64,000 nt of DNA, from positions 868,501 through 932,500 of the forward strand of contig RKSN01000001.1 in the NCBI GenBank assembly GCA_005518185.1. Reading direction: 5' to 3'. Positions 55,147-64,000 of this stretch are shown here, piece by piece. Below the pieces are notes generated by a model. It ran no database searches and had not been told where the DNA came from. It was given only the letters and a program-made list of their open reading frames with translations. The stretch is from Chakrabartia godavariana. GTDB taxonomy: Bacteria; Pseudomonadota; Alphaproteobacteria; Sphingomonadales; Sphingomonadaceae. How positions within the stretch are numbered: position 1 is the first letter of the stretch; every line of letters starts with the position of its first letter. Both the position numbers and the translations under genes were made by a program.

Positions 55147-57954
55147 ATGGGTTTTGAAAGCCACGAATTCGAAGTCGAGCAGGGCCCCAGCTGGGCCCGG
55201 CCCAACTGGCCGCTCTCCGACACCGATGATCTGACGGCGGCGCTCGATCCGACGCAGATGCAGGTTGCGGTGAAGGCGGCGGCGAAGGCCGCGGGCAAGC
55301 CGATGGCCGAAGCGGACGTCGCGGCGGCGGCTGGCGACTCGATCCGCGCGATGATGCTCATCCGCACCTATCGCGTGCGCGGACACCTGGCGGCGAACCT
55401 CGACCCCCTCGGACTGACCAAGCAGGACCTGCCGGCGGACCTGACGCCGGAATATCATGGCTTTTCGGCTGCTGACCTTGATCGCAAGATCTATGTCGGT
55501 GGGACGATGGGGCTGGAATGGACGACCGTGCGGGAGCTCGTCGGCATTTTGCGCGCCAACTACTGCGGTAATGTCGGCCTGGAATACATGCACATCTCCG
55601 ACGTGGAGGAGCGCCGCTTCTTCCAGGAGCGCATGGAAGGCGCCGACAAGTCGATTGGCTTCACCAATGAGGGCAAGAAGGCCATTCTCGGCAAGGTGAT
55701 CGAAGCCGAGCAGTACGAGAAGTTCCTCGGGCGAAAATATGTCGGCACCAAGCGCTTCGGGCTTGATGGTGGCGAGGCGATGATCCCGGCGCTGGAAAGC
55801 TTCATCAAGCATGGCGGCGCGCAGGGCGTCCGCGAAATCGTGATCGGGATGCCGCACCGCGGCCGCCTGAACGTGCTCGCGAACGTCATGGGCAAGCCAT
55901 ACCGCGTGATCTTCCACGAATTTTCGGGCGGCTCGGCCAACCCCGAAGACGTCGGCGGCTCGGGCGACGTGAAGTATCACCTCGGCACGTCCACCGACCG
56001 GGAATTTGACGGCATCAAGGTGCATATGAGCCTCGTGCCTAACCCCTCGCACCTTGAGGCGGTGGACCCGGTCGTGCTCGGCAAGGTCCGCGCGAACCAG
56101 ACGTTCCGCGACGATATCGGCAAGGGCAAGCACACGCAGGTCCTTCCCGTGTTGCTGCACGGCGACGCGGCCTTTGCGGGGCAGGGGATTGTCTGGGAAT
56201 GCCTCGGCTTTTCCGGCATCCGCGGGTACAATACGGGTGGCTGTATCCACTTCATCGTCAACAATCAGGTCGGCTTCACGACGAGCCCGCAATTCGCGCG
56301 CTCCTCGCCTTATCCGTCGGACGTGGCCAAGGGTGTTCAGGCGCCGATCCTGCACGTCAACGGCGACGATCCCGAAGCCGTGACGTTTGCGAGCAAGCTG
56401 GCCGTTGAGTTCCGGCAGAAGTTCCACCGCGACATCGTGATCGACATGTGGTGCTATCGCCGCTTCGGTCACAATGAAGGTGATGAGCCGGGCTTCACCC
56501 AGCCGCTGATGTACAAGAACATCAAGACGCATCCGGGCGTGAGTGAAATCTATGCCCAGCGGCTTGTCGATCAGGGCGTCATTGACGCCAGCTGGGCCGC
56601 CGAGCACGCGATGCGCTTCACGCAGGTTCTGGAACAGGAGTTTCAGGCGGCGCCTGACTACAAGCCCAATGACGCCGACTGGTTTGGCGGCCGCTGGGCG
56701 GGCCTCAACAAGCCCGCGGACCCGGAAACGGCGCGCCGCAACGTCGAAACTGGCATTTCGCGCAAGCTGCTCGACAGCCTTGGGCGCACGCTGACGACGG
56801 TGCCGGACGGGCACAACATCCATCCGACGCTCGCCCGCGTGCTGGCGGCGAAGAAGGACATGTTTGCCAGGGGCGAGGGCTTTGACTGGGCGACGGCCGA
56901 GGCGCTGGCGTTCGGATCGCTGTTGTCCGAGGGCTATGGCGTCCGCCTGTCGGGTCAGGACTCCGGTCGCGGCACCTTCAGCCAGCGTCATGCCGTCTGG
57001 GTCGATCAGACCAACGAAAACAAGTACATCCCGCTCTCGACCGTGCCGCACGGACGGTTTGAGGTGCTCGATAGCCCGCTGTCGGAGTTTGGCGTGCTTG
57101 GCTTCGAATATGGTTATGCCGGGGCCGACCCCAAGGCACTCGTGCTTTGGGAAGGCCAGTTTGGTGACTTCGCCAATGGCGCACAGGTCATGATCGACCA
57201 GTTCATCGCTGCGGGTGAGTCCAAGTGGCTGCGTGCCAACGGCCTCGTCATGCTGCTGCCGCACGGTTATGAAGGTCAGGGGCCGGAGCACAGCTCTGCG
57301 CGTCTGGAGCGCTATCTTCAGCTTTGCGCCGAGGATAACATCCAGGTGGCCAACTGCACGACGCCGGCCAACTATTTCCACATCCTGCGCCGCCAGATGC
57401 ATCGGCAGTTCCGCAAGCCGCTGATCATCATGACGCCCAAGTCGCTCTTGCGGCACAAGCTGGCGGTATCGAAGGTGGACGAGTTCCTCGACCAGAGCCA
57501 CTTCATGCGGATTCTGTCCGACCCGTGGGCGCCTGCCGACACGGACGTGAAGCGGCTTGTCCTGTGTTCGGGCAAGGTCGCCTATGATCTGATGGAAGCG
57601 CGCAACGCCGCGGGGGATACCACCACGGCGATCGTCCGCATCGAGCAGCTCTATCCGTTCCCGTCCGAACCGCTCGTCGCGCGCCTGAAGCGCATGACGA
57701 ACCTTGAAGAAGTTGTCTGGGCGCAGGAAGAGCCGAAGAACAACGGATCGTGGTTCTTCGTCGAGCCGTTCATCGAGGAATGCCTTGCCGACGCCGGCGT
57801 CAAGCCGGATCGCGCCCGCTATGCCGGTCGCAAGGCAAGCGCTTCGACGGCCACTGGCCTCATGAAGCGCCACCAGGCGGAACAGGCCGCTCTCATCTCC
57901 CATGCGCTGGGCCATAGCGTCCGCGCCGAAATCAGACGCCAGCGGAAAGGCTGA
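55147..57954 (+). CDS. sucA: 2-oxoglutarate dehydrogenase E1 component
   Basis: This 935-residue thiamine-diphosphate enzyme decarboxylates 2-oxoglutarate and passes succinyl to the lipoyl arm of SucB. Visible are the N-terminal E2-binding segment ([11 protein letters not shown]), [35 protein letters not shown], the ThDP region [13 protein letters not shown] with NNQVGFTT, and C-terminal [18 protein letters not shown]. Length is usual. It precedes sucB by 2 bases. Confidence 0.97.
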   Translation: MGFESHEFEVEQGPSWARPNWPLSDTDDLTAALDPTQMQVAVKAAAKAAGKPMAEADVAAAAGDSIRAMMLIRTYRVRGHLAANLDPLGLTKQDLPADLTPEYHGFSAADLDRKIYVGGTMGLEWTTVRELVGILRANYCGNVGLEYMHISDVEERRFFQERMEGADKSIGFTNEGKKAILGKVIEAEQYEKFLGRKYVGTKRFGLDGGEAMIPALESFIKHGGAQGVREIVIGMPHRGRLNVLANVMGKPYRVIFHEFSGGSANPEDVGGSGDVKYHLGTSTDREFDGIKVHMSLVPNPSHLEAVDPVVLGKVRANQTFRDDIGKGKHTQVLPVLLHGDAAFAGQGIVWECLGFSGIRGYNTGGCIHFIVNNQVGFTTSPQFARSSPYPSDVAKGVQAPILHVNGDDPEAVTFASKLAVEFRQKFHRDIVIDMWCYRRFGHNEGDEPGFTQPLMYKNIKTHPGVSEIYAQRLVDQGVIDASWAAEHAMRFTQVLEQEFQAAPDYKPNDADWFGGRWAGLNKPADPETARRNVETGISRKLLDSLGRTLTTVPDGHNIHPTLARVLAAKKDMFARGEGFDWATAEALAFGSLLSEGYGVRLSGQDSGRGTFSQRHAVWVDQTNENKYIPLSTVPHGRFEVLDSPLSEFGVLGFEYGYAGADPKALVLWEGQFGDFANGAQVMIDQFIAAGESKWLRANGLVMLLPHGYEGQGPEHSSARLERYLQLCAEDNIQVANCTTPANYFHILRRQMHRQFRKPLIIMTPKSLLRHKLAVSKVDEFLDQSHFMRILSDPWAPADTDVKRLVLCSGKVAYDLMEARNAAGDTTTAIVRIEQLYPFPSEPLVARLKRMTNLEEVVWAQEEPKNNGSWFFVEPFIEECLADAGVKPDRARYAGRKASASTATGLMKRHQAEQAALISHALGHSVRAEIRRQRKG

Positions 57955-57956
57955 TC

Positions 57957-59183
57957 ATGTCGACTGAAGTAGTAGTCCCGACCCTCGGTGAATCCATCTC
58001 GGAAGCCACGCTTGGCCAGTGGCTGAAGCAGCCCGGCGAACCGGTTGCTGCCGACGAAGCCATTGCGAGCCTCGAGACCGACAAGGTCGCGGTGGAAGTG
58101 ACCGCGCCGGTGGCGGGCGTCATGGGGGCCCATGCCGTGGCCGAAGGCGCCACCGTCAATGTCGGCGCCGTCATCGGCTCGATCGAAGCGGGTTCCGGCG
58201 CGCCTGCCGCGCCGAAGGCTGCAGCGGCAGCCCCGGCACCGGCCGCCGCTGCACCCGGACTGGACGCAGATGACAGCGGCGATCTGACGCTGTCGCCGTC
58301 GGTCCGCCGCCTTGTGCTTGAACATGGCCTTGATCCCACGAAGATCAAGGGCACCGGCAAGGATGGCCGCCTGACCAAGGATGACGTGATGGCCGCCGTG
58401 TCGGCGGGGACGGCCACCGCCAAGGCAGAAGCTGCGCCCATGGCTGCACCTGCCGCAGCCCCGGCTGCCACGCCGTCATCGGGCCGCGCGGAAGAGCGCG
58501 TGAAGATGACCCGCCTGCGCCAGACGGTCGCCCGTCGCCTGAAGGAAGCGCAGAACACCGCCGCCATGCTGACGACGTTCAACGACGTCGACATGACCGA
58601 AGTCATGGCCGCGCGGACCAAGTACAAGGACCTGTTCGAAAAGAAGCATGGCGTCCGCCTGGGCTTCATGGGCTTCTTCACCAAGGCCGTGTGCATGGCC
58701 CTGAAGGACATTCCCGCCGTCAACGCGAGCATCGAAGGCGATGAGATCGTCTATCGCAACTATGCCGACATTTCGGTCGCCGTCTCCGCGCCTAACGGCC
58801 TTGTCGTGCCCGTCATCCGGGACGCGCAGGATATGTCAGTGGCCGGTATCGAACGCACGATCGGGGACTTCGGCAAGCGCGCCAAGGACGGCACGCTGAC
58901 GATGGACGACATGAAGGGCGGCACGTTCACCATCTCCAATGGCGGCGTGTTCGGCTCGCTGATGTCGACCCCGATCATCAACCCGCCGCAGTCCGCGGTG
59001 CTCGGTCTGCACCGCATCGAGGACCGTCCGGTCGTCCGCGATGGTCAAATCGTCATCCGCCCGATGATGTATCTCGCGCTCAGCTACGACCACCGTCTGA
59101 TCGACGGCCGCGAAGCGGTGACGTTCCTCGTCGCGGTCAAGAATGCGATTGAAGACCCGACGCGGTTGTTGATTGATCTTTGA
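57957..59183 (+). CDS. sucB: 2-oxoglutarate dehydrogenase E2 component (dihydrolipoyl succinyltransferase)
   Basis: The product is 408 residues. The N-terminal lipoyl domain has Lys43 in [10 protein letters not shown]. An Ala/Pro linker (about 83-102) leads to the E3-binding domain ([28 protein letters not shown], of which [12 protein letters not shown] and GTGKDGRL are diagnostic). The catalytic domain ends with [14 protein letters not shown], His379 being catalytic. Downstream, where lpd would normally follow closely, a 360-base REP-bounded element with a GIY-YIG gene intervenes. Confidence 0.96.
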   Translation: MSTEVVVPTLGESISEATLGQWLKQPGEPVAADEAIASLETDKVAVEVTAPVAGVMGAHAVAEGATVNVGAVIGSIEAGSGAPAAPKAAAAAPAPAAAAPGLDADDSGDLTLSPSVRRLVLEHGLDPTKIKGTGKDGRLTKDDVMAAVSAGTATAKAEAAPMAAPAAAPAATPSSGRAEERVKMTRLRQTVARRLKEAQNTAAMLTTFNDVDMTEVMAARTKYKDLFEKKHGVRLGFMGFFTKAVCMALKDIPAVNASIEGDEIVYRNYADISVAVSAPNGLVVPVIRDAQDMSVAGIERTIGDFGKRAKDGTLTMDDMKGGTFTISNGGVFGSLMSTPIINPPQSAVLGLHRIEDRPVVRDGQIVIRPMMYLALSYDHRLIDGREAVTFLVAVKNAIEDPTRLLIDL

Positions 59184-59204
59184 TGCATAGTCCTTGCATC
59201 TTGG

Positions 59205-59232
59205 GTGCTCCGGCGAAGGCCGGAGCCCAGGG
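59205..59232. repeat. Left inverted REP of the GIY-YIG element
   Basis: This 28-base repeat starts 21 bases after the sucB stop. It contains a perfect hairpin (GCTCCGGC-GAAG-GCCGGAGC) with GT before and CCAGGG after. It is the reverse complement of 59537-59564 at 27 of 28 positions. The core also matches the REP pair at 42264-42341. Confidence 0.85.
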
Positions 59233-59242
59233 GTGAAGGGCA

Positions 59243-59533
59243 GTGAACTCCGGATATGTCTACCTGATGGCCAGCCAGCCGAACGGGACGATCTATCTGG
59301 GTGTGACGAGCAACCTTGCCCAGCGTGCCTATCAGCATCGCCACGGGCTGGTTGAAGGTTTCAGCAAGAAGCATGGGTGCACGCTTCTTGTCTGGTATGA
59401 GAAGCATGACGATATTCAGGATGCGCGTATCCGCGAATATCAGATGAAGAGTTGGAAGCGGGCGTGGAAGTTGCGCCTCATCGAAGGACGCAACCCGCAG
59501 TGGCGGGATCTGTTCGGCGAATTGATGCGCTAG
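59243..59533 (+). CDS. GIY-YIG nuclease-domain protein (UPF0213-like), REP-associated
   Basis: This 96-residue single-domain protein has the GIY-YIG signature as GYVY (4-7) and YLGVTSNLAQR (18-28, with Arg28), followed by the conserved helix QHRHGLVEGFSKKHG, a glutamate-bearing helix RIREYQMKSWKR and an end NPQWRDLF. The GTG start follows GAAGGG. Such small proteins are predicted DNA endonucleases without a separate DNA-binding domain. The whole gene lies between inverted REP copies, suggesting it may act on, or be spread with, these repeats, in the way RAYT transposases do with other REPs. Confidence 0.88.
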   Translation: MNSGYVYLMASQPNGTIYLGVTSNLAQRAYQHRHGLVEGFSKKHGCTLLVWYEKHDDIQDARIREYQMKSWKRAWKLRLIEGRNPQWRDLFGELMR

Positions 59534-59536
59534 CGG

Positions 59537-59564
59537 CCCTGGGCTCCGGCCTGCGCCGGAGCAC
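59537..59564. repeat. Right inverted REP of the GIY-YIG element
   Basis: This 28-base repeat starts 4 bases after the GIY-YIG stop and contains the hairpin GCTCCGGC-CTGC-GCCGGAGC. It is the mirror of the left copy, differing at one base in the loop. The lpd ribosome site (GGAG at 59569-59572) lies just outside, so the insertion left the lpd translation signal intact. Confidence 0.85.
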
Positions 59565-59579
59565 AATTGGAGTGACATT

Positions 59580-60974
59580 ATGACCGACACCAATTTCGAC
59601 CTTATCGTCATCGGCGCGGGCCCCGGCGGCTATGTTGCGGCCATCCGTGCCGCGCAGCTGGGCCTGAAGACCGCGTGCGTCGAAAGCCGCGAGACGCTGG
59701 GTGGCACCTGCCTCAATGTCGGCTGCATCCCCTCCAAGGCGCTGCTGCACGCGTCGGAGCTTTTTGAGGAAGCGCATTCGGGTTCGCTCACCAAGTTCGG
59801 CATCAGCTTCAAGGACGTGACGGTGGATATCGCCGCCATGCAGGCCGAAAAGGCGAAGGCAGTCGGCGAACTGACCGGCGGGATCGAGTTCCTTTTCAAG
59901 AAGAACAAGGTGACCTGGATCAAGGGCCGCGCCGCGTTCACGTCGCCCAGCAGCATTGATGTTGGCGGCACGGCCTATACGGCCAAGAAGATCATGATCG
60001 CGACGGGGTCATCGGTGACGCCGCTGCCGGGTGTCGAGATCGACCAGAAGGTGGTCGTCGATTCCACCGGCGCGCTCGCGCTCCCCAAGGTGCCAAAGCA
60101 CCTCGTCGTCATTGGCGGCGGCGTGATCGGTCTGGAACTGGGCAGCGTGTGGAAGCGGCTTGGCGCAGAGGTGACGGTCGTTGAATATCTCGACCAGCTT
60201 CTCCCCGGCATGGACGGAGAGGTCCGCAAGGAAGCGGCCAAGATCTTCAAGAAGCAGGGCATGACCCTCAAGCTGTCGACGAAGGTCACCGGGGTTGCGG
60301 TCAAGGGCGGCACGGCGACCGTCAGCATCGAACCCGCAGCCGGCGGTGCTGCCGAAACGCTGGAGGCGGATTGCGTCCTCGTCGCTATCGGGCGTCGTCC
60401 GAACACGGACGGCCTCGCCCTCGACAAGGCGGGTGTCGCGCTCAACGCGCGGGGCCAGATCGAGGTCGGTCATGACTTCCAGACCAAGGTGCCCGGCATT
60501 TACGCTGTTGGCGACGTGACGCCGGGCCCGATGCTCGCGCACAAGGCCGAAGACGAAGGTATTGCGGCAGCGGAATTCTGCGCTGGCCTGACGGGCATTG
60601 TGAACCATGATGTCATTCCCGGCGTCGTCTACACCATGCCGGAGTTTGCCAGCGTCGGCCTGACTGAAGAGCAGGCGAAGGAAAAGGGCGAGGTCAAGGT
60701 CGGCAAGTTCCCGATGATGGCAAACAGCCGCGCCAAGACCAATCGCGACACCGACGGCTTTGTGAAGGTCGTGGCCGATGCGAAGACGGACCGTGTGCTC
60801 GGGGTGCATATCGTCGCCTCGCTCGCCGGCACGATGATCGCCGAAGCTGCGATCGCAATGGAGTTTGGCGCGACGAGCGAGGACATCGCCTATACCTGCC
60901 ACGCCCACCCGACGCATGCTGAGGCGCTGAAGGAAGCGGCCATGGCCGTCACAGGCAAGCCGATCCACATCTGA
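59580..60974 (+). CDS. lpd: Dihydrolipoamide dehydrogenase (E3)
   Basis: This 464-residue flavoprotein reoxidises lipoyl groups of the 2-oxoglutarate dehydrogenase complex. It has the FAD motif VIGAGPGGYVAAIRAAQLG, the redox disulfide Cys44/Cys49 in GGTCLNVGC, the NAD motif VIGGGVIGLELGSVWKRLGA, GIYAVGDVTPGPMLAHKAEDEG and the C-terminal catalytic HAHPTHAE. It is separated from sucB by the REP-bounded GIY-YIG cassette, so readthrough or its own promoter must supply expression. Confidence 0.97.
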   Translation: MTDTNFDLIVIGAGPGGYVAAIRAAQLGLKTACVESRETLGGTCLNVGCIPSKALLHASELFEEAHSGSLTKFGISFKDVTVDIAAMQAEKAKAVGELTGGIEFLFKKNKVTWIKGRAAFTSPSSIDVGGTAYTAKKIMIATGSSVTPLPGVEIDQKVVVDSTGALALPKVPKHLVVIGGGVIGLELGSVWKRLGAEVTVVEYLDQLLPGMDGEVRKEAAKIFKKQGMTLKLSTKVTGVAVKGGTATVSIEPAAGGAAETLEADCVLVAIGRRPNTDGLALDKAGVALNARGQIEVGHDFQTKVPGIYAVGDVTPGPMLAHKAEDEGIAAAEFCAGLTGIVNHDVIPGVVYTMPEFASVGLTEEQAKEKGEVKVGKFPMMANSRAKTNRDTDGFVKVVADAKTDRVLGVHIVASLAGTMIAEAAIAMEFGATSEDIAYTCHAHPTHAEALKEAAMAVTGKPIHI

Positions 60975-60978
60975 TCGG

Positions 60979-61668
60979 ATGCGGCCGCGGCGCGCCTTTT
61001 ACCGGCTCCATCTGTGGACCGGCTGGCTGATCGGCATTCCGCTGCTGTTCTGGACAGTGAGCGGCCTCTGGATGGTCGCGCGACCGATTGAGGAAGTGCG
61101 CGGCTCGGCCTTGCGCGCAGAGCAGCCCCGGCTGGTCCTGCCCGCGCAGGTGATCGCCCCCAAGACAGATGGCCGCCCGATCCTGTCGGCCAAGCTGGAA
61201 CAGCGCCCTTGGGGGCCGCAATGGACCATCGACTATGCCGATGGTGGCGTCGGGCGCCTTGATCCTGTGACCGGACGCTATCTGAAGCGGCTGACCCTGT
61301 TGGAAGCGCGGGCAGCGGTGCTTGCGGCCTATGCAGGCACTGGCAAGATCGAAGCGTTGCGTTTTGTGGCGGCCGATCGCAATCCGCTCGAACTGCGTCG
61401 GGAGCGGCCTGCCTGGGAAGCTGACTTTGATGATGGCACGCATGTGTTCATCGATGCGGACAGCGGCGCGCTCCTTGCCGTGCGCACGGGGCAGTGGCGG
61501 CTTTATGATTTCATGTGGGGCCTCCACATCATGGACCTTCAGACGCGCGAGGACACGCACCACCCGATCCTGATCGCGATGGCGGCCTTGGCAGGCTTGG
61601 GCACGATCTTCGGCCTCGTGCTCCTTCCAATGGCGTCGCGGATGAAGCGGAAGGCCAAGGCGTCGTGA
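60979..61668 (+). CDS. PepSY domain membrane protein
   Basis: This 229-residue protein has an N-terminal membrane helix (LHLWTGWLIGIPLLFWTVSG), a periplasmic PepSY-type region (about 40-180) and a C-terminal helix (LIAMAALAGLGTIFGLVLLP). The RLHLWTGW start is typical of PepSY-associated TM proteins, some of which act in iron-siderophore reduction. It lies 4 bases after lpd and overlaps the next gene by 4 bases. Function unknown. Confidence 0.82.
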   Translation: MRPRRAFYRLHLWTGWLIGIPLLFWTVSGLWMVARPIEEVRGSALRAEQPRLVLPAQVIAPKTDGRPILSAKLEQRPWGPQWTIDYADGGVGRLDPVTGRYLKRLTLLEARAAVLAAYAGTGKIEALRFVAADRNPLELRRERPAWEADFDDGTHVFIDADSGALLAVRTGQWRLYDFMWGLHIMDLQTREDTHHPILIAMAALAGLGTIFGLVLLPMASRMKRKAKAS

Positions 61669-62267
61669 TCCCGTTGCCCGCCTGGCTCGATCTGCTCGGT
61701 ATTGCCGTCTTCGCGGCCTCCGGCGCCCTGGCGGCCGCGCACAGGGGCCAGACGCTGGTGACGTTCTCCTTTTTCGCGCTCGTGACCGGCGTGGGCGGCG
61801 GCACGGTGCGCGATCTGCTGATCGGCGCACCTGTATTCTGGGTGCAGGACTGGCACGTGCCTGCCATCTGCCTTGCCGTTGTGGGTCTTATCTGGGTCAC
61901 GCCGGTGCGCTGGTGGCAGGGCAGGGCGCTCGACTGGTTCGATGCCATCGGGCTGGCCGTCTACGCAGTGTTCGGGGCGTCCAAGACGCTCGCCATGGGC
62001 GTCGCGCCGATTACCGCCGTGCTGATGGGTGTCATCACCGCGTGCGTCGGTGGCATCATCCGCGATGTGTTGGCGGGCGAACCCTCCATCCTGCTGCGCC
62101 CGGAAATCTACGTGACGGCGGCGGCGCTCGCGGCAGGGCTGTTCGTGCTTCTGTGGTGGGCGGGTGTTCCGCTGCTCATTGCGGCAGCCCTCGGCACCGC
62201 TGCTGGATTTGCGCTGCGCGCCATGGCGATCGTAAAGGGCTGGGCCATCCCTTCCTATAAGGGCTGA
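61665..62267 (+). CDS. TRIC-family cation channel (YadS/UPF0126)
   Basis: This is a 200-residue protein from the GTG at 61665, overlapping the PepSY stop; the frame is open to 61515. Two homologous halves of about three membrane helices each are visible. Each half has the family signature, GVGGGTVRDLL and CVGGIIRDVLAGEPS, the glycine-rich kinks that line the pore of trimeric intracellular cation channels. Ion transport is known for homologues; the physiological role here is not. Confidence 0.9.
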   Translation: MIPLPAWLDLLGIAVFAASGALAAAHRGQTLVTFSFFALVTGVGGGTVRDLLIGAPVFWVQDWHVPAICLAVVGLIWVTPVRWWQGRALDWFDAIGLAVYAVFGASKTLAMGVAPITAVLMGVITACVGGIIRDVLAGEPSILLRPEIYVTAAALAAGLFVLLWWAGVPLLIAAALGTAAGFALRAMAIVKGWAIPSYKG

Positions 62268-62313
62268 TACATATAACGGTTGACCGTGCCGCCCATCGTG
62301 GCAGCATCCCGCA

Positions 62314-63645
62314 ATGACGTCTTCCCTCACCGACATCACCGCCCGTGTCCGCTCCCAAAAGGAATTGCTGCCCGCGCTCTATGACCGGTTCGATTTTGAT
62401 CGTCCGCCCGAACGCTTTGCCGACCGGCCTGAGGACGTAACCGAGTTCCGGGTTGGTTCCGCCTTCCCGCGTGAGGAGATGCTGAGGGACAGCGCGCTGG
62501 TCGGCCGCTTTCGCGAATATACCAATCTTGGCGACATTACCGGCGATGCCTATGCCGCGCTGATGCCGCAATATGGCTTCCGTCCGCTCGTGGATATGCT
62601 GGTGACGGCGTGTGACAAGGGACTGGACGCCGTGCCCAATGCGCCGCCGGAGCTGGTCGCGCTGATCGCCGAGATGGAGCGCGTGCCCGACTGGCTCGAC
62701 ATGAAGATGGTGGAGGCCGGGGCCAAGGAAGAGCGCAACAGCGCGGCCAACCTGTCGCCCTTTGCCATTCGCGGCGCGTTCATCGCGACCTTCCTCAATA
62801 AATATTCCGCACTCCCCATGGCGCTGACGGGCACCCTGAGCCACGCCACCGCCGCGCGGCGGGTGAAGGAAACCGCGACCTTCTTCACGACGACGATCCT
62901 GCCCGGCGCGCTAGAGCGGTTCAGCCCCGGCTTCAAGGCGGCAGCAATGGTGCGGCTGATGCACTCGATGGTGCGCGTCAACGTCCTCTCGCGCCCGGGC
63001 ATGTGGGATGAAAAGACCTATGGTGTGCCCATCCCGCAGCTCGACCAGATGCCCGCTGGCCTCATTCCCATTTATTTTCTGTCGAACGACGTGCTGAAGG
63101 CGGGGCGCAAGAGCTTCACGCCTGCCGAACGTGCGCGTGTGGAACTGGCGCGGTACCGCTGCTATCTGCTCGGGCTTCCCGAAGACCTGCTCGCTGACAC
63201 GCCGGAAGAGATCGTTCGCATCTGGCTGACGCGCAGCGCGACCCTGCGCCATGAATATGATGACAAGATCTGCGGCGGGCTTCTGCGCGCAACGATGGAG
63301 GCTGAGCTGTCGACCGATCGCTCGCTGTCGGGCCGCGCCTTTCGTCTGCTTGAACGGTCCTTTGCGCGCGTCTTCTTCGCAAAGGCCTTTCTGAACGGTG
63401 ATTGGGCAGCGGCAGAGCGCGTCGGGGTAAAGATCACGCGGATGGACAAGTTTCTCTATGCTGCAACGATCGCGGTCATCACCTTCCGCATGGCGGCCTA
63501 TGCCATTGCGGGCAGGCTTCCCGTGCTGGGCGAACTGACCGACCGTCATCTCGTTTCAAAACTGCGCCGCCAGCTCGCAAGCTATGGCCATGCAGAGTTC
63601 ACCACCGATAGCGCGCAGTATCGCCCCGCAACGGCGGCGACCTGA
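62314..63645 (+). CDS. MpaB/DUF2236-family haem oxygenase-like protein (Lcp-related)
   Basis: The product is 443 residues, all-helical. The DUF2236 core includes SHATAARRVKETATFF with Arg182, Lys185 and Thr187, and RLMHSMVR with His217. These correspond in spacing to the haem-pocket Arg/Lys/Thr and proximal His of latex-clearing protein. The family includes rubber-cleaving Lcp and fungal MpaB (mycophenolic acid pathway); bacterial members are mostly uncharacterised. There is no signal peptide. It may cleave or oxidise a terpenoid or lipid. Confidence 0.83.
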   Translation: MTSSLTDITARVRSQKELLPALYDRFDFDRPPERFADRPEDVTEFRVGSAFPREEMLRDSALVGRFREYTNLGDITGDAYAALMPQYGFRPLVDMLVTACDKGLDAVPNAPPELVALIAEMERVPDWLDMKMVEAGAKEERNSAANLSPFAIRGAFIATFLNKYSALPMALTGTLSHATAARRVKETATFFTTTILPGALERFSPGFKAAAMVRLMHSMVRVNVLSRPGMWDEKTYGVPIPQLDQMPAGLIPIYFLSNDVLKAGRKSFTPAERARVELARYRCYLLGLPEDLLADTPEEIVRIWLTRSATLRHEYDDKICGGLLRATMEAELSTDRSLSGRAFRLLERSFARVFFAKAFLNGDWAAAERVGVKITRMDKFLYAATIAVITFRMAAYAIAGRLPVLGELTDRHLVSKLRRQLASYGHAEFTTDSAQYRPATAAT

Positions 63646-63646
63646 G

Positions 63647-64000
63647 TCAGCCCGCCTTCAGCACGCCGGATCGCAGCAGCGGAACGAGCAGCAGGACAAG
63701 CAGGACGGTGTTCGACACCGCGTTGAGCGCAAAGCCAGTGGCAACCGACAACAGACTGTCCGGGATGAACCAGACGAGCGCGCCTGTGACGATCAGCCGC
63801 CAGATCGGCCGCGCCTGCCCAGCGGGCAGGGCCCAGGCTGCGCGGAAGGCGGCAAGGAAGGTCACGCCCCAGCCCATGGTGACACAGCCCATCAGCCCGA
63901 CGGCAAAACGAAGGTGCGCGTCAGGGTCTGCGGGCACGGAATTGCCGAGAATGTCGAACATCAGACGTCCGGGCGCGTCGGTTGCGGGCAGGGCAAAGGT
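63647..64000 (-). CDS. Hypothetical membrane protein, N-terminus outside the window
   Basis: The minus-strand frame is open to the right edge, and at least 117 residues are visible (…FALPATDAPGRLMFDILG…). Four hydrophobic segments span most of it (GLMGCVTMGWGVTFLAAF, LIVTGALVWFIPDSL, LLSVATGFALNAVSNTVL and LLVLLLVPLL). No family is recognised. The methionine at 63961 is probably internal because the preceding residues are also protein-like. It is convergent with the MpaB-like gene, with a 1-base gap. Confidence 0.65.
   Translation of the reverse strand, partial: TFALPATDAPGRLMFDILGNSVPADPDAHLRFAVGLMGCVTMGWGVTFLAAFRAAWALPAGQARPIWRLIVTGALVWFIPDSLLSVATGFALNAVSNTVLLVLLLVPLLRSGVLKAG

Larger units (their letters stand above)
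59205..59564. mobile_element. REP-bounded GIY-YIG cassette (candidate mobile element)
   Basis: The 360-base unit consists of two near-identical inverted 28-base REP sequences with one 96-codon GIY-YIG nuclease gene between them and almost nothing else. It splits sucB from lpd, which are usually adjacent in this cluster. No exact target-site duplication is evident: TTGG abuts the left repeat and recurs two bases beyond the right one. Mobility is inferred from structure and from the related gene-less REP pair at 42 kb. Confidence 0.55.

Noticed and set aside
55141-57915. 924-codon minus-strand open frame antisense to sucA
   Set aside because: It is a codon-bias shadow; sucA on the plus strand is unmistakable by its motifs.
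59201-59570. Target-site duplication around the GIY-YIG cassette
   Set aside because: TTGG abuts the left repeat but is two bases away from the right repeat, so it is not a clean duplication and could be chance.

Overview
The window looks like chromosomal DNA of an alphaproteobacterium, most likely a sphingomonad (Sphingomonadales). It is clearly GC-rich. It has a C4-type 5-aminolevulinate synthase, an alphaproteobacterial LexA box (GTTC-N7-GTTC), several TonB-dependent receptors, an mdh-suc-lpd cluster, and short REP-like palindromes of a kind I associate with sphingomonads. No rRNA, CRISPR array, prophage or classical IS element was seen.

Positions 1-26000 hold a catabolic island for lignin-type phenolics. 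At the left edge a hydroxycinnamate operon (acyl-CoA synthetase, partial, plus hydroxycinnamoyl-CoA hydratase-lyase) is divergent from a MarR regulator across a perfect 7+5+7 operator. A second acyl-CoA synthetase follows. A tightly packed minus-strand operon (14789 down to 3420) then encodes a TonB receptor split by one in-frame stop, three tandem cupins of the 2,4'-dihydroxyacetophenone dioxygenase type, a VanA-like Rieske oxygenase, two SDRs, a flavocytochrome of the 4-cresol dehydrogenase/eugenol hydroxylase type (cytochrome plus flavoprotein), a zinc alcohol dehydrogenase, an MBL-fold hydrolase and an alpha/beta hydrolase. An AraC regulator, MFS transporter, VOC protein, hydrolase, quinone-reductase-like MDR and IclR regulator follow. 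Divergent from the IclR gene is a compact operon: Tm-1-like/UPF0261 ATP-binding protein, biotin carrier, biotin carboxylase, carboxyltransferase and HAD-IIA phosphatase. My reading is that alkylphenols are hydroxylated at the benzylic carbon and oxidised to aryl ketones. The ketones could then be activated by phosphorylation, carboxylated and dephosphorylated, as described for acetovanillone (acv/hpe systems), or cleaved by the cupins. The genes are visible; the substrate chain is inference.

Positions 25850-34500 hold an aldose epimerase with an apparent ATT start, a SOS-box-preceded radical SAM plus UdgX pair (DNA repair), a TonB receptor with a putative Tat-exported PLP enzyme and a secreted EEP phosphatase, and tRNA-Lys(CTT).

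Positions 34600-64000 are mostly core genome: the elongasome operon mreBCD-mrdA-rodA, mutL, hemA (with a Fur-like box), a thioesterase, murI, plsY, dprA, a DUF418 protein, sdhB, a thioesterase, zapE, an M20 peptidase, a DsbA-like protein, then mdh, a small membrane protein, sucD, sucA, sucB and lpd. A 360-bp element made of a GIY-YIG gene bounded by near-identical inverted REP sequences sits between sucB and lpd. sucC is absent from its usual place before sucD. The right end has PepSY, TRIC-family and MpaB/DUF2236 proteins and a truncated membrane protein. No gene-free stretch longer than 300 bases exists; the largest (42168-42413) holds REP palindromes.
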